64,000 nt of DNA from JAAZBA01 sp964461815 (GCA_964461815.1 CAYWVF010000003.1:1-64000), one strand, 5' to 3'; counted from the stretch's first letter, positions 8,147 through 17,647 are shown. The notes: generated from the sequence alone by a model not told the origin. Made by a program: numbers and translations.

Positions 8147-9886
8147 ATGTCTGTACAGTATAGAACCAACAACTGCGGCGAGCTTCGTGAATGCAATGTG
8201 GGCAGCGAAGTAAAGCTTGCCGGCTGGGTAGAAACAATCAGAGATCACGGCGGTGTATTATTTATCGACTTAAGAGACCAATACGGTGTTACACAGATCG
8301 TATTAAATGATGAAACACTTCTAAAAGATATCAACAGAGAAGCTGTTATATCTATCAGCGGTACAGTAATGCTGAGAGATAAGGAAACGATCAATGATAA
8401 GATACCGACAGGTAAGATCGAAGTGAAGACAAATGAGATCAGACTTCTCGGTCCGTGTAAAAATCAGCTTCCGTTTGAAGTTTTGTCAAGTCTCGAAACA
8501 AGAGAAGATGTAAGACTTAAATATCGCTATCTTGATCTTCGTAACCCAAAGGTAGGCTCAAATATCCTTTTACGCTCAGAGCTTATAAAATATTTGCGTT
8601 CTCAGATGGATGCATTAGGTTTCACAGAGATACAGACACCTATCCTTACAGCTTCATCTCCTGAAGGAGCACGTGACTATCTTGTTCCGAGCCGTAAGCA
8701 TCACGGTAAATTCTATGCACTTCCGCAAGCACCGCAGCAGTTTAAGCAGCTCCTTATGTGTTCCGGATTTGATAAGTATTATCAGATCGCACCATGCTTC
8801 CGTGATGAAGATGCAAGAGCAGACCGTTCACCGGGTGAATTCTATCAGCTCGACTTTGAAATGGCATTTGCAGATCAGGAGGATGTCCTCGGTGTAGCTG
8901 AAACAGTCCTTTATAATACATTTACTCATTTTACAAATAAATCCGTATCTCCGGCTCCGTTCAAACGCATAACATATGCCGAAAGTATGCTTAAGTACGG
9001 AACAGATAAGCCTGACCTCAGAAATCCGCTCGAGATCTGTGACCTTACGGAATTTTTCTCCGATGTTGAGTTTGCAGCCTTTAAGAAGAAGCCTGTTCGC
9101 GGTATTGTAGCTAATTGTGCAGGCTGCTCTAAATCCTTCTTTGAGAATCTTCTCAAGTTCGCTTTGTCGATTGGCATGAAGGGACTCGGATATATTACGA
9201 TCGCTGACGGCATGACACTCAAGGGCCCGATCGTTAAGTTCTTAAGTGAGGAAAAGCAGGCTGAGCTCATCAATATGCTCGGACTGAAGGTAGGAGATAC
9301 ATTATTCTTTATTTGCGATGCGAAGAATATAGTCGATAAGCTCGCAGGTCAGATCAGAACAGAGCTTGGCGAAAGATTGAATATCATCGATAAGGATCGC
9401 TTTGAGATGTGCTTTATCGTTGACTTCCCGATGTACGAGTATAACGAGGAGGAAGGAAAGATCGACTTTACACATAATCCGTTTTCAATGCCGCAGGGCG
9501 AAATGGATGCTCTTATGAATAAGGATCCGCTTGATATCCTTGCTTATCAGTATGATATCGTATGCAATGGCATAGAGCTCTCCAGCGGTGCTGTAAGAAA
9601 TCATCGCCCCGATGTTATGGAAAAGGCTTTTGAAATCGCAGGATATACGAAGGATGTTCTTGAAAGTAAGTTCTCCGCACTTTACAATGCATTCCAGTAT
9701 GGTGCTCCGCCTCATGCAGGTATGGCTCCCGGTGTTGACCGTATGCTCATGCTTATTGCAGATCAGGAAAATATAAGAGAAGTTATCGCATACCCGATGA
9801 ACCAGAATGCGCAGGATCTTATGCTTGGCTCACCGAGTGAGGTAACAGAGCAGCAGCTCCGTGAGGTCCATATCAAGATCAGATAA
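8147..9886 (+). CDS. aspS: Aspartyl-tRNA synthetase, probably non-discriminating
   Basis: Bacterial-type AspRS of 579 residues, near the usual 590. It has the N-terminal anticodon-binding OB fold (GWVETIRDHGG), class II motif 2 (CFRDEDARADRSPGEF), the bacterial GAD insertion in the middle and motif 3 (GMAPGVDRMLML). It charges tRNA-Asp. In the OB fold, His34 sits in RDHGG, where the non-discriminating Pseudomonas aeruginosa enzyme also has His and the discriminating E. coli enzyme has Leu. With gatCAB directly downstream, this fits an enzyme that also makes Asp-tRNA-Asn for amidation. GAAAGGAA precedes the ATG. No terminator separates it from gatC. Confidence 0.95.
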   Translation: MSVQYRTNNCGELRECNVGSEVKLAGWVETIRDHGGVLFIDLRDQYGVTQIVLNDETLLKDINREAVISISGTVMLRDKETINDKIPTGKIEVKTNEIRLLGPCKNQLPFEVLSSLETREDVRLKYRYLDLRNPKVGSNILLRSELIKYLRSQMDALGFTEIQTPILTASSPEGARDYLVPSRKHHGKFYALPQAPQQFKQLLMCSGFDKYYQIAPCFRDEDARADRSPGEFYQLDFEMAFADQEDVLGVAETVLYNTFTHFTNKSVSPAPFKRITYAESMLKYGTDKPDLRNPLEICDLTEFFSDVEFAAFKKKPVRGIVANCAGCSKSFFENLLKFALSIGMKGLGYITIADGMTLKGPIVKFLSEEKQAELINMLGLKVGDTLFFICDAKNIVDKLAGQIRTELGERLNIIDKDRFEMCFIVDFPMYEYNEEEGKIDFTHNPFSMPQGEMDALMNKDPLDILAYQYDIVCNGIELSSGAVRNHRPDVMEKAFEIAGYTKDVLESKFSALYNAFQYGAPPHAGMAPGVDRMLMLIADQENIREVIAYPMNQNAQDLMLGSPSEVTEQQLREVHIKIR

Positions 9887-9974
9887 GATCGAGCGGTGGA
9901 GTGTTCACAGCGTTTCTGTGATGGTGAGACATCACAAATTCCAAAGAAAGGAAAGCTTCTTGCTTTAGCAAAGC

Positions 9975-10256
9975 ATGGTCATATCTATGTTATGTGAACT
10001 TTTATCCCTTAATAAGCTCCAGCTTACAGAAGCTGAGACTAAAGCAATTACAGATTATGAAAAAATATCATTTGAAAAATACGATATTTTGAAAAATCTT
10101 GATACAACCGATGTTGAACCTATGGTTTATAATTATAACATGGTAAACGTGTTCCGAGAAGACGTTGAGAATAAGAAATTCTCCCGCGAACAGGTTCTGT
10201 CAAATGCACCGGAGCAGTACGATGGTGCATTCCAGGTGCCGAGAGTCGTAGAATAA
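9975..10256 (+). CDS. gatC: Asp/Glu-tRNA amidotransferase subunit C
   Basis: A 93-residue GatC, the small belt-like subunit that clamps GatA to GatB. The C-terminal half is conserved (NVFRED, SREQVLSNAP, FQVPRVVE). The start is uncertain: an in-frame stop at 9966 excludes anything earlier, leaving ATG 9975 or ATG 9987. The nearest ribosome-site-like sequence, AAAGGAAAG, lies about 20 bases upstream of 9975. Between them a small hairpin (TGCTTT-AGC-AAAGCA, 9961-9975) could bring the site closer. It is the second gene of the operon, and gatA follows within 20 bases. Confidence 0.9.
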   Translation: MVISMLCELLSLNKLQLTEAETKAITDYEKISFEKYDILKNLDTTDVEPMVYNYNMVNVFREDVENKKFSREQVLSNAPEQYDGAFQVPRVVE

Positions 10257-10275
10257 CAGAATGGGGGAAGCTACT

Positions 10276-11529
10276 TTGGATAATTTAAATTGTTTTGTTA
10301 CAGAGCTTAATGTCACAGACAGTGAGAAGGCTGTTTGCGTGGATGATACGATCCTTACAACAGATACATTGTCTACGGCATCAACAAAGATGCTTTATAA
10401 CTTCAAGTCTCCGTTCGAAGCGACTGTAATAGGAAAGCTCCGTGATGCAGGCTATGAGTTAAAGGGAAAGACAAACACAGGCGAGCTGGGTATGGATATA
10501 ACATCCGAAAGCTCACATATTGGTGCTACACTTAATCCATATAACAATGCAACGATCTCCGGCGGCGCTGCTGCGGCAGTTGCATCCGATAAGGCAAAAT
10601 ATGCTCTTTGCGTTGATTCTGACGGCTCATCAAGAAGATTTGCCGGATTCACAAATGTTTCCTTTATTAAACCGACATATGGCACAGTATCACGCTTTGG
10701 AGTCATAGCAGCCGTATCTTCCAGTGAGCAGATCGGTGTATGTGCGAAAACGACAGCGGATGCAGCACAGCTTCTTACAGTAATTGCAGGACATGATGCT
10801 AATGATGGTACTTCACTTCCTGCACAGTCGTATAATTACGATATTACCGATGTTAAGGGTATGAAGGTAGGTATACCGAAGGAGCTGTTTGAAGGACTGA
10901 CAGATGAGTCTAGAAAGCTGATGGATGATTTTATTGCAAAGCTTTCCGGTATAGGTGTCGAATGCGAGGAATTCTCACTTCCGAGTGCAGATTATGCGGC
11001 ATATGCATATCATATAATATCTGCGGCAGAGGCATGCAATAACTACTCCCGTTTTGATGCGATAAAGTTCGGCTATCGTGCGGAAAACTGCACAAATCTT
11101 GAGGATATTTATGTGAAATCCAGAAGTGAAGCGCTTGGACTTAACATAAAGAAGCTTGTACTCATGGGATCACTCGTTCTTTCGGAAAAACACTATGAGG
11201 ATCTTTATCTGAGAGCGTTAAAAACAAGACGTGTTGTCCGCAATGAGATGACAGAAGCGTTCAAAAAGTATGACGCTGTTCTTTCTCCGGTAAGTGCAGG
11301 CAGTGCATATCCTATCGGATATGTAGGAAGCAATGATGAGCTGTATTTCAGCGAAAGTAAATATTCAGCAGTTGCAAGCATTATCGGAATTCCGTCCGTT
11401 GTAACTCAGTGTGGTATGGATGCCAAGGGAATGCCTGTCGGAATTCAGTTCATGGGTGATACGCTTTGCGAAAGTAAGATCATATCACTTGCAGAAGCTT
11501 GTGAAAAATCCGGATTAGGGAGGGCTTGA
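10276..11529 (+). CDS. gatA: GatA homologue with a degenerate amidase active site
   Basis: Amidase-signature protein at the gatA position. Canonical GatA (about 480 residues) hydrolyses glutamine and passes ammonia to GatB. This one has about 417 residues and lacks the N-terminal helical region. Counting from the ATG at 10261, the catalytic Lys (IKDN in Staphylococcus) is Asp28 in VDDT; the cis-Ser of GGSSGGS is Ile99 in ATISGGA; only the nucleophile equivalent, Ser123 in DSDGSS, remains. The rest aligns well (KPTYGTVSRFG, MPVGIQFMG). The reading frame is intact, so the changes look selected. I prefer the TTG start at 10276, with GGGGGAAG six bases upstream; the ATG at 10261 has no ribosome site. 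It is probably a structural or ammonia-independent subunit, by inference. Confidence 0.85.
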   Translation: MDNLNCFVTELNVTDSEKAVCVDDTILTTDTLSTASTKMLYNFKSPFEATVIGKLRDAGYELKGKTNTGELGMDITSESSHIGATLNPYNNATISGGAAAAVASDKAKYALCVDSDGSSRRFAGFTNVSFIKPTYGTVSRFGVIAAVSSSEQIGVCAKTTADAAQLLTVIAGHDANDGTSLPAQSYNYDITDVKGMKVGIPKELFEGLTDESRKLMDDFIAKLSGIGVECEEFSLPSADYAAYAYHIISAAEACNNYSRFDAIKFGYRAENCTNLEDIYVKSRSEALGLNIKKLVLMGSLVLSEKHYEDLYLRALKTRRVVRNEMTEAFKKYDAVLSPVSAGSAYPIGYVGSNDELYFSESKYSAVASIIGIPSVVTQCGMDAKGMPVGIQFMGDTLCESKIISLAEACEKSGLGRA

Positions 11530-11534
11530 GTATT

Positions 11535-12968
11535 ATGGAATATGAAATAGTTATGGGTCTGGAGGTTCATGTTGAGCTTGCGACCGAGTCGAAGATATTC
11601 TGCTCCTGCTCCGCAAAATTCGGTGCCGATCCGAATGAGCACGTTTGTCCGGCATGTGCAGGTATGCCCGGTATGCTGCCTGTTACAAATAAGAAGGTCG
11701 TAGAGCTTGGAATCACCGCAGGTCTTCTTACAAATTGCCATATAAATAAGTATAATACATTTGATAAAAAGAATTATTATTACCCGGATCTTCCGGCAGC
11801 TTACCAGATAACTCAGCTCTATGCTCCGATTTGCGTTAACGGCGGTGTAGAGATAGAGACATCAAAAGGAAAGAAAGTTATCGGTATCAAACAGATCCAT
11901 ATGGAAGAGGATGCAGGTAAGCTCGTTCACGATATGTGGACAGACACATCACTCGTTGACTATAACAGAACAAGTGTACCTCTTTGTGAGATCGTAAGTA
12001 AGCCTGATTTCAGAAGCGTTGAAGAGGTCGTAGCTTATCTTGAAAGATTACGCCAGCTCCTCCGTTTTGCAAGAGTTTCCGATTGTCGTATGGAGGAGGG
12101 CTCAATGAGAGCCGATATAAATATTTCTGTTCGTCCGGTTGGCTCTACAAAGCTCGGAACAAGAACAGAGATGAAAAATATGAACTCCATTAGCGCTATT
12201 ACTCGTGCTATTGAGTATGAAGCTGCAAGACATATTGATGCTTTGGAGCATGGCACAGAAGAGCTGATACAGGAGACACGTCGTTGGGATGATATTAAAG
12301 GACAGTCGTTCTCTATGAGAAGTAAGGAAACAGCTGCCGACTATCGTTATTTCCCGAATCCTGATCTTGCACCGATCGTTATAACAGACGAATGGATAGA
12401 AGAAGTGCGCAGATCACTTCCGGAGCTTCCGGAGATCAAACGTGAGAAGTATATAAATGAGCTTGGACTTCCTGAATACGACAGCGGGATCATCACACAA
12501 AGCCGTACATTGTGCGATCTTCTTGAGGGTGCGGTTGCGGCAGGCGCAGCCCCGAAGGACGTATCAAGCTTCATCCTCGGCGAGGGTATGAATATGCTTA
12601 AGCGTGACGGAAAAACTGCCGATGATCTTAAGCTTGATCCTGTAAAGCTTGCAGCTATCATTAAGCTTGTATCAACGGAAAAACTCAGCCGTCAGAATGC
12701 CAAGAAGGTATTTGCAGCAGTATATGCTGAAGATGTAGACGTTGAAAAATACTGTAATGACAATCAGCTCCTTACAATAGCCGATGATAATGCATTGCAG
12801 GCTATAATCAGCGATGTCGTTGCAAAGAATCCAAAGATCGTTGCTGATTTTAAGGGCGGTAAGACAAAGGCTATGGATGCTCTGTTTGGACAGGTTATGA
12901 AAGCTTTACGAGGAAGCGGTAATCCTGCGACTATTCGCAAGCTTTTAAGCGAAGAACTCAGTAAGTAA
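11535..12968 (+). CDS. gatB: Asp/Glu-tRNA amidotransferase subunit B
   Basis: GatB of 477 residues, the kinase-amidotransferase subunit that phosphorylates Asp- or Glu-tRNA and replaces the phosphate with ammonia. It starts EYEIVMGLEVHVEL and keeps the zinc cysteines (FCSCS and HVCPACAGMPG), the KKNYYYPDLP and HMEEDAGK segments and a C-terminal YqeY-like tail. It appears fully intact, unlike GatA. The ATG at 11535 has AGGGAGG eleven bases upstream; a TTG at 11526 overlaps the gatA stop but is too close to that site. A weak terminator follows. Confidence 0.95.
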   Translation: MEYEIVMGLEVHVELATESKIFCSCSAKFGADPNEHVCPACAGMPGMLPVTNKKVVELGITAGLLTNCHINKYNTFDKKNYYYPDLPAAYQITQLYAPICVNGGVEIETSKGKKVIGIKQIHMEEDAGKLVHDMWTDTSLVDYNRTSVPLCEIVSKPDFRSVEEVVAYLERLRQLLRFARVSDCRMEEGSMRADINISVRPVGSTKLGTRTEMKNMNSISAITRAIEYEAARHIDALEHGTEELIQETRRWDDIKGQSFSMRSKETAADYRYFPNPDLAPIVITDEWIEEVRRSLPELPEIKREKYINELGLPEYDSGIITQSRTLCDLLEGAVAAGAAPKDVSSFILGEGMNMLKRDGKTADDLKLDPVKLAAIIKLVSTEKLSRQNAKKVFAAVYAEDVDVEKYCNDNQLLTIADDNALQAIISDVVAKNPKIVADFKGGKTKAMDALFGQVMKALRGSGNPATIRKLLSEELSK

Positions 12969-12982
12969 TATCTGTAAACGAG

Positions 12983-13028
12983 ACCCACATAGAACGGAAT
13001 AAAAGCAGCTGTTCTATGTGGGTTTGAT
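12983..13028 (+). terminator. Probable terminator of the aspS-gatCAB operon
   Basis: A 13-bp stem ACCCACATAGAAC / GTTCTATGTGGGT has a 15-base loop. Only TTT follows, so termination may be partial. Confidence 0.6.
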
Positions 13029-13070
13029 TATATTTCACATATTAATTGGTGATATTTTCGGAGGTAAGAT

Positions 13071-13841
13071 ATGAGTAATTATATCCTTGAAGCGCATCGC
13101 GGAGTTTCCTACGAATTTCCGGATAATACATTATCGGCATTTAGAGCTGCAAAAGATCAGGGCTACAGAATGATTGAGCTTGATACGAAGTTTACTAAGG
13201 ATAATAAATGCGTGATACTTCATAATCTGACGATCAATGCAACAGCACGCTACGCAGACGGACATGAAATTGAAAAAGAAGTGCCTATCGCAGACATTAC
13301 ACTTGATGAAGCGCGTTCATACGACTATGGTATCTGGAGAGGCGAGACATTTCGAGATGAGAAGCTGCCAACATTGGAGGATGCCATTGCCTTTTCAAGA
13401 GAAAATGATATTCCTCTCAAATTTGACAATATTATACAAAGCCATACCGAAGAGCAGCTTAATATCTTTTTTGATACTATTGAACGTGAAAATGCCGTTT
13501 CTCATGTCGGATTTACATCTAACGACGCTGATTTTATCAAGAAGATAATTGCTCGTTTTCCAAATTCTCAGATACATTATGATGGCACTATAAGTGAGGA
13601 CGCAATAAAAGAAATATCATCTATAGTGCCTCGTGATCAGCTCACAGTGTGGCTCAGATTTCATAATGAGCATACTTCATGGTGCAAAACACCTGCGGCC
13701 AGTGCGGAGCTTTGCGCTATGACAAAGAAATATGCCAAAATAGGTGTATGGCTGCTTACTAAGCGTGATGAACTTGAGCAGGCAGTAGAGTGGGGAGCAG
13801 ATGTCATTGAAACAGACGGAAAGCTCAAACCGATTAAATGA
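13071..13841 (+). CDS. Glycerophosphodiester phosphodiesterase family protein
   Basis: A 256-residue GDPD-type TIM barrel, expected to split glycerophosphodiesters into glycerol 3-phosphate and an alcohol. It shows the family HRG (AHRGVSYEFPDNTLSAF), the metal-binding ELD (MIELDTKFT) and the histidine of VILHN. Two positions are unusual: HD is HN, and the IEIK strand that carries a third acidic ligand reads LKFDN, so Asp may replace Glu. The C-terminal WLLTKRDELEQAVEWGADVIETD is typical. No signal peptide, so cytoplasmic. GGAGGT precedes the ATG. The purine phosphorylase gene starts 18 bases after its stop. Confidence 0.83.
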   Translation: MSNYILEAHRGVSYEFPDNTLSAFRAAKDQGYRMIELDTKFTKDNKCVILHNLTINATARYADGHEIEKEVPIADITLDEARSYDYGIWRGETFRDEKLPTLEDAIAFSRENDIPLKFDNIIQSHTEEQLNIFFDTIERENAVSHVGFTSNDADFIKKIIARFPNSQIHYDGTISEDAIKEISSIVPRDQLTVWLRFHNEHTSWCKTPAASAELCAMTKKYAKIGVWLLTKRDELEQAVEWGADVIETDGKLKPIK

Positions 13842-13859
13842 TACGTGGATGGTGAGAGC

Positions 13860-14690
13860 ATGAGCTATTATGAAAAACTGTTGAGCTGCGTGTCATATAT
13901 TCGTTCAAAATGCGACCTTATTCCTGATATTGCGGTAGTACTTGGGTCGGGATTAGGAGATTTTGTAAAAAAAATCGACAAGGTATGCGAGATACCTTAC
14001 TGCGATATACCTGAGTTCCCGATATCTACCGTACAGGGTCATGCAGGCTGCTTTGTTTTGGGATATTATAATGATATACCTGTCATTGTAATGCAGGGTA
14101 GAGTTCATTATTATGAGGGATACGATATACAGGATGTTGTGCTCCCGATACGTGTAATGAAGCTTCTCGGTGCAGAGACTCTTGTACTTACAAATGCTGC
14201 AGGAGGAATAAACAGAAGCTTTAAACAGGGCGACTTTATGCTGATCCGTGATCATATTTCTTCATTTGTCCCATCTCCGCTCAGGGGAGAAAATATCGAT
14301 GCATTAGGCACAAGATTCCCTGATATGTCCGCTGTGTATGATAAGGATGCTCGCAGACAAATAATGAAAATTGCGGCAGAGGAAAATATCAGTCTTCACG
14401 AGGGCGTTTATGTTCAAACTCAGGGGCCTAACTATGAAACACCAAGCGAGATAAAGATGTTCGAATTACTCGGTGCTGATGCGGTGGGTATGAGTACAGT
14501 ATGTGAAGCGATAGCGGGAAGACATGCCGAAATGAGGATCATAGGTATGTCATGTATATCCAATATGGCAGCCGGTATCGCAAAAACACCTCTTACACAT
14601 GAAGAAGTAAAGGAAACTGCGAACCGTTCGAAGGTCATGTTTGAAAAGCTTCTTGATATAGCAATAACAGAGTCGGTAAAAAAACAATAA
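13860..14690 (+). CDS. punA: Purine nucleoside phosphorylase, trimeric class
   Basis: A PNP of about 276 residues that cleaves purine ribonucleosides with phosphate to a free base and ribose 1-phosphate. Family marks are VVLGSGLGDF, STVQGHAG, MQGRVHYYEGY, LTNAAGGIN, QGPNYETPSE and the base-binding MSTVCEAIAGRH. The frame opens with a GTG at 13845, but the ATG at 13860 matches the usual N-terminus and has GGTGAG just upstream, with rather short spacing. It is co-transcribed with the GDPD gene and ends at a strong terminator. Confidence 0.9.
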   Translation: MSYYEKLLSCVSYIRSKCDLIPDIAVVLGSGLGDFVKKIDKVCEIPYCDIPEFPISTVQGHAGCFVLGYYNDIPVIVMQGRVHYYEGYDIQDVVLPIRVMKLLGAETLVLTNAAGGINRSFKQGDFMLIRDHISSFVPSPLRGENIDALGTRFPDMSAVYDKDARRQIMKIAAEENISLHEGVYVQTQGPNYETPSEIKMFELLGADAVGMSTVCEAIAGRHAEMRIIGMSCISNMAAGIAKTPLTHEEVKETANRSKVMFEKLLDIAITESVKKQ

Positions 14691-14702
14691 AGAAAAGTAT
14701 AA

Positions 14703-14750
14703 TTCACAAGCCCCAAAAGAAGGTTCTTTTGGGGCTTGTGAAATTTTATA
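14703..14750. terminator. Strong bidirectional terminator
   Basis: A perfect 18-bp stem TTCACAAGCCCCAAAAGA / TCTTTTGGGGCTTGTGAA with loop AGGT is followed by ATTTTAT. It sits between the convergent punA and aminotransferase genes. Confidence 0.9.
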
Positions 14751-14757
14751 TTGTGAT

Positions 14758-16089
14758 TTATTTTTTGCTGTGTGAGAAGAAATGCCATCCGCCAAGCTGA
14801 GCGGGATTTCCTTTGTCACCTTCAAGAAGCTCTTTATAGCCGAGTGCAGCTTTCTTGAATGCTTCCGCATGTTCCTCAATAGCAGCTTTATCAAAATGCT
14901 TGAACCATGGAATACTGTAAATGGAGGCACCGATCTTTTCGGCTGCACCAAGATCCTTGTCAAGTTCACGAACATCTCTGTCTGCGTGTGCTATTCTTGT
15001 GGGCTTGCCTACACCATAAGCATCCATCGTCTGGAATACAGCATGTGTGTGGAGTGCATTGTTACAGCCGGCACCGCAGCCAAAGCCCTCAGCTGAGACT
15101 GCTTCACAGAATCGTGTAACGGAAAGTCCGCCAAGCTCTTCGCTTCTGTAAATACCGTGAGGTGCATACCAGCCTGCCATATTTGAACCTGTAGCTTCAT
15201 CAACTCTGTGAGCTACAAGTCCGGGAACTCCGTCGAGAAGATCCCAGAAATAATTCATTGCTTTTCTGATCTCGATACAGCGTTCATCATAATACTTGAG
15301 CTGCACACGACCTACAGCCGCACTGATCTGATGCATTCTGTATTTATATCCACCCATCGGCAGACCGAAATACGGCTTGATTTCGGGAGTTGAAACAAAT
15401 TTATCATTCATTCTCTCATAGTGACCGAGCGTGAGAGCATAATCGTATACAGTTTTATCGTTCGTCACCAGCATACCGGCTTCGCCAACAGCTAAGGACT
15501 TGCCGCTCATGAGAGACATGGCACCGACATCACCGATCGTACCGAGCTTTTTGCCCTTGTAAAGTCCACCCTGTGCATGGCTGACATCTTCAATTACTTT
15601 TACATTGTGCTTTTTTGCAATCGCCATTATCTCGTCCATGTCACATGGATGACCGAGATAATGAACAACAATTATCGCCTTTGTTTTAGAGGATATACGG
15701 TGCTCAATGTCCTTCGGGTCAATGCAAAGTGTGAGAGGATCAACATTTGCAAAGACTACGGTCGCACCAAGCGTAAATGCGGACGTACAGGAAGCCCAGT
15801 ATGTAACGGATGGACAAATGACCTCGTCACCTGTGCGAACTCCGACACCGTACATTGCAGCCTGGAGTGAGGATGTACCATTGTTAAAGCCGAGAGCATA
15901 TTTTGCACCCTGCCATGCGGCAAAATCCTCTTCAAACTTCATCGTAACATCCGTTCCGGACATTCCACCGCTTCTGAGTACCTCAAGACAGGCGTCCTCG
16001 TCTTCTTTTGTGATTATAGGCCACTTAAAAAGATCGGTATAATCCTTTGTTATGGCTTTTGGACCGCCGAATAATGCAAGATTAGACAT
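14758..16089 (-). CDS. DegT/DnrJ/EryC1/StrS family aminotransferase
   Basis: A 443-residue PLP-dependent fold-type I aminotransferase. The PLP lysine is Lys197 in SGKSLAVGEAG; NNGTSSLQAA near the N-terminus and VIEDVSHAQGG are family marks. Members transfer an amino group to keto-sugars or keto-inositols. The start at 16089 has GGAGGA seven bases upstream. It lies 41 bases downstream of an inositol-dehydrogenase-like gene on the same strand. The pair resembles dehydrogenase plus aminotransferase modules that turn a cyclitol or sugar into its amino form; the real substrate is unknown. Confidence 0.85.
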   Translation of the reverse strand: MSNLALFGGPKAITKDYTDLFKWPIITKEDEDACLEVLRSGGMSGTDVTMKFEEDFAAWQGAKYALGFNNGTSSLQAAMYGVGVRTGDEVICPSVTYWASCTSAFTLGATVVFANVDPLTLCIDPKDIEHRISSKTKAIIVVHYLGHPCDMDEIMAIAKKHNVKVIEDVSHAQGGLYKGKKLGTIGDVGAMSLMSGKSLAVGEAGMLVTNDKTVYDYALTLGHYERMNDKFVSTPEIKPYFGLPMGGYKYRMHQISAAVGRVQLKYYDERCIEIRKAMNYFWDLLDGVPGLVAHRVDEATGSNMAGWYAPHGIYRSEELGGLSVTRFCEAVSAEGFGCGAGCNNALHTHAVFQTMDAYGVGKPTRIAHADRDVRELDKDLGAAEKIGASIYSIPWFKHFDKAAIEEHAEAFKKAALGYKELLEGDKGNPAQLGGWHFFSHSKK

Positions 16090-16130
16090 AGTTTTTTCCT
16101 CCGTCTTTATATTAAACAATATATTTTTGA

Positions 16131-17150
16131 CTATAATTCGATCCGTTTTCCGGTTTTGCTTGATTCATATGCACCGAGGATGATATCCACCGGCTTTTTA
16201 CCCTCATACATATCAACAAGAGGCTTTCTGTCATTTTCAATGGAATCTATGAGATCGCGTATTTGTAAAATGTGATATTGATTTGAAAATGCCATCGGAT
16301 CACGAAAACTATCATTATATGCAGATTTGTCACTTGCTTTCTCGTCCGAGCCTTCAACATCCCAACGTGAAATGGAATCTTCCTCAAGGACAATCGTTCC
16401 TTTAGTACCGCTTATTTCAAGGATGCGAGGATAGCCCGGAGTTACAGATGTAGTACCTTGGATCGTACCTATAGCACCGCTTTCAAATTCAACAAGTACA
16501 TTGGCTGTGTCTTCAACTTCAATATCCCTTGCCATTGTTTTGCATATACCCCAAACACTTTTTACGGGACCTACAAGATATTGCAGCACATCAATGCCGT
16601 GTATGCCCTGGTTCATAAGAGCACCGCCGCCATCCATTTCCCATGTGCCGCGCCAACTGGCAGATGCATAATATTCCGGAGAACGATAATATTTCATATA
16701 GACGTCGCCCAAAATTATCTTTCCGAGATCACCGCTGTCTATCGCTTTTTTGACCTTCTGCACAGATTCACAGAAACGAAGCTGAGAGATAACAGCTACT
16801 TTTACGTGATTTGCTTCCGCAGCGGATATCATATCATTTAGCTGCTGCTTTGTGATAGCCATTGGTTTTTCAACGAGAATATGACGACCTGCGTTTGCTG
16901 CTTTTACAGCATAGGGTGCATGTAATCCGCTTGGAGTGCATATCGATACTATTTGAACATCGTCACAGCTTAGCATCTCATCGACAGAATCGAAAATTTT
17001 ACAAGGAAAGTCTTTTACAAATTTTTCACAGCTTGCTTTCACGTTATCTGCGACACCGACAAGGTACGCATTTTCTATCTTGCTTATTGCGTCAGCATGA
17101 AATTTTGCAATAGCTCCGCAGCCGATTATCCCGAAGCCGTATTTTTTCAT
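16131..17150 (-). CDS. Gfo/Idh/MocA oxidoreductase, inositol-dehydrogenase-like
   Basis: A 339-residue NAD-dependent dehydrogenase. It has an N-terminal Rossmann fold (FGIIGCGAIA), the cofactor/catalytic motif VEKPMA near residue 97 and the substrate-site segment GGGALMNQGIHGIDVLQYL, where Asp and His are expected to be catalytic. It is closest in style to myo-inositol or sugar dehydrogenases that oxidise a secondary hydroxyl to a ketone. It is the first gene of a two-gene operon with the DegT-type aminotransferase, which would use such a ketone. A perfect -10 (TATAAT on the minus strand, 17181-17186) lies upstream, without a clear -35. Confidence 0.87.
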   Translation of the reverse strand: MKKYGFGIIGCGAIAKFHADAISKIENAYLVGVADNVKASCEKFVKDFPCKIFDSVDEMLSCDDVQIVSICTPSGLHAPYAVKAANAGRHILVEKPMAITKQQLNDMISAAEANHVKVAVISQLRFCESVQKVKKAIDSGDLGKIILGDVYMKYYRSPEYYASASWRGTWEMDGGGALMNQGIHGIDVLQYLVGPVKSVWGICKTMARDIEVEDTANVLVEFESGAIGTIQGTTSVTPGYPRILEISGTKGTIVLEEDSISRWDVEGSDEKASDKSAYNDSFRDPMAFSNQYHILQIRDLIDSIENDRKPLVDMYEGKKPVDIILGAYESSKTGKRIEL

Positions 17151-17404
17151 ATTGAATTATCAACCCTTTCCTTTTATGCGATTATACTGTCTTTCCTTCG
17201 GAAAACAGAAACGATTCTAAATATTTTCCTAACTATACTAATTATCGCATATATGAGTTTCAAAAACTAGAACAAAAAAATTTTTTTCTTAGCATTTTTT
17301 ATGTTGTCTAAGGCAAATATATGTGTAGGAAAATTGTGGAGACAGTCGATTCAACAGCATATAATAGTTATTGAAGAAAAATGACAGTAGATGGAGTGAA
17401 AAAT

Positions 17405-17647
17405 ATGAGTGATTGTACTTTGAATATGTTGGATCCGGGTGAGTATGCTCGTGTGTATACATTATTCTCAAAGGGTAGTATGCGAAGACGCTTACAGGAT
17501 ATAGGGTTAATAGAGGGTACACGTGTAGAATGCGTGTATAAAAGTCCTATGGGAGATCCGACCGCATACTGTATACGTGGGGCGGTGATAGCACTCAGGT
17601 CGGATGATGCAAAGGATATATTGGTGATATGGGAGAGAAATAAGTGA
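17405..17647 (+). CDS. feoA: Ferrous iron transport protein FeoA
   Basis: An 80-residue SH3-like FeoA, the small cytoplasmic partner of FeoB in ferrous iron uptake. It shows SMRRRLQDIGLIEGTRVEC and AYCIRGAVIALRSDDAKDI, both typical. The start is the ATG at 17405, with a GGAGTG site; the frame extends 24 bases further without one. feoB follows closely. A TATAAT lies at 17360-17365, but its best -35 is 20 bases away. I could not find a clear Fur or DtxR box. Confidence 0.88.
   Translation: MSDCTLNMLDPGEYARVYTLFSKGSMRRRLQDIGLIEGTRVECVYKSPMGDPTAYCIRGAVIALRSDDAKDILVIWERNK

Noticed and set aside
8147..9886. T-box leader for aspS
   Set aside because: The conserved T-box sequence is absent from the 500 bases upstream.
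9905..9934. Small hairpins between aspS and gatC
   Set aside because: Stems are only five to six pairs and no T run follows, so they are not terminators; the operon is probably continuous.
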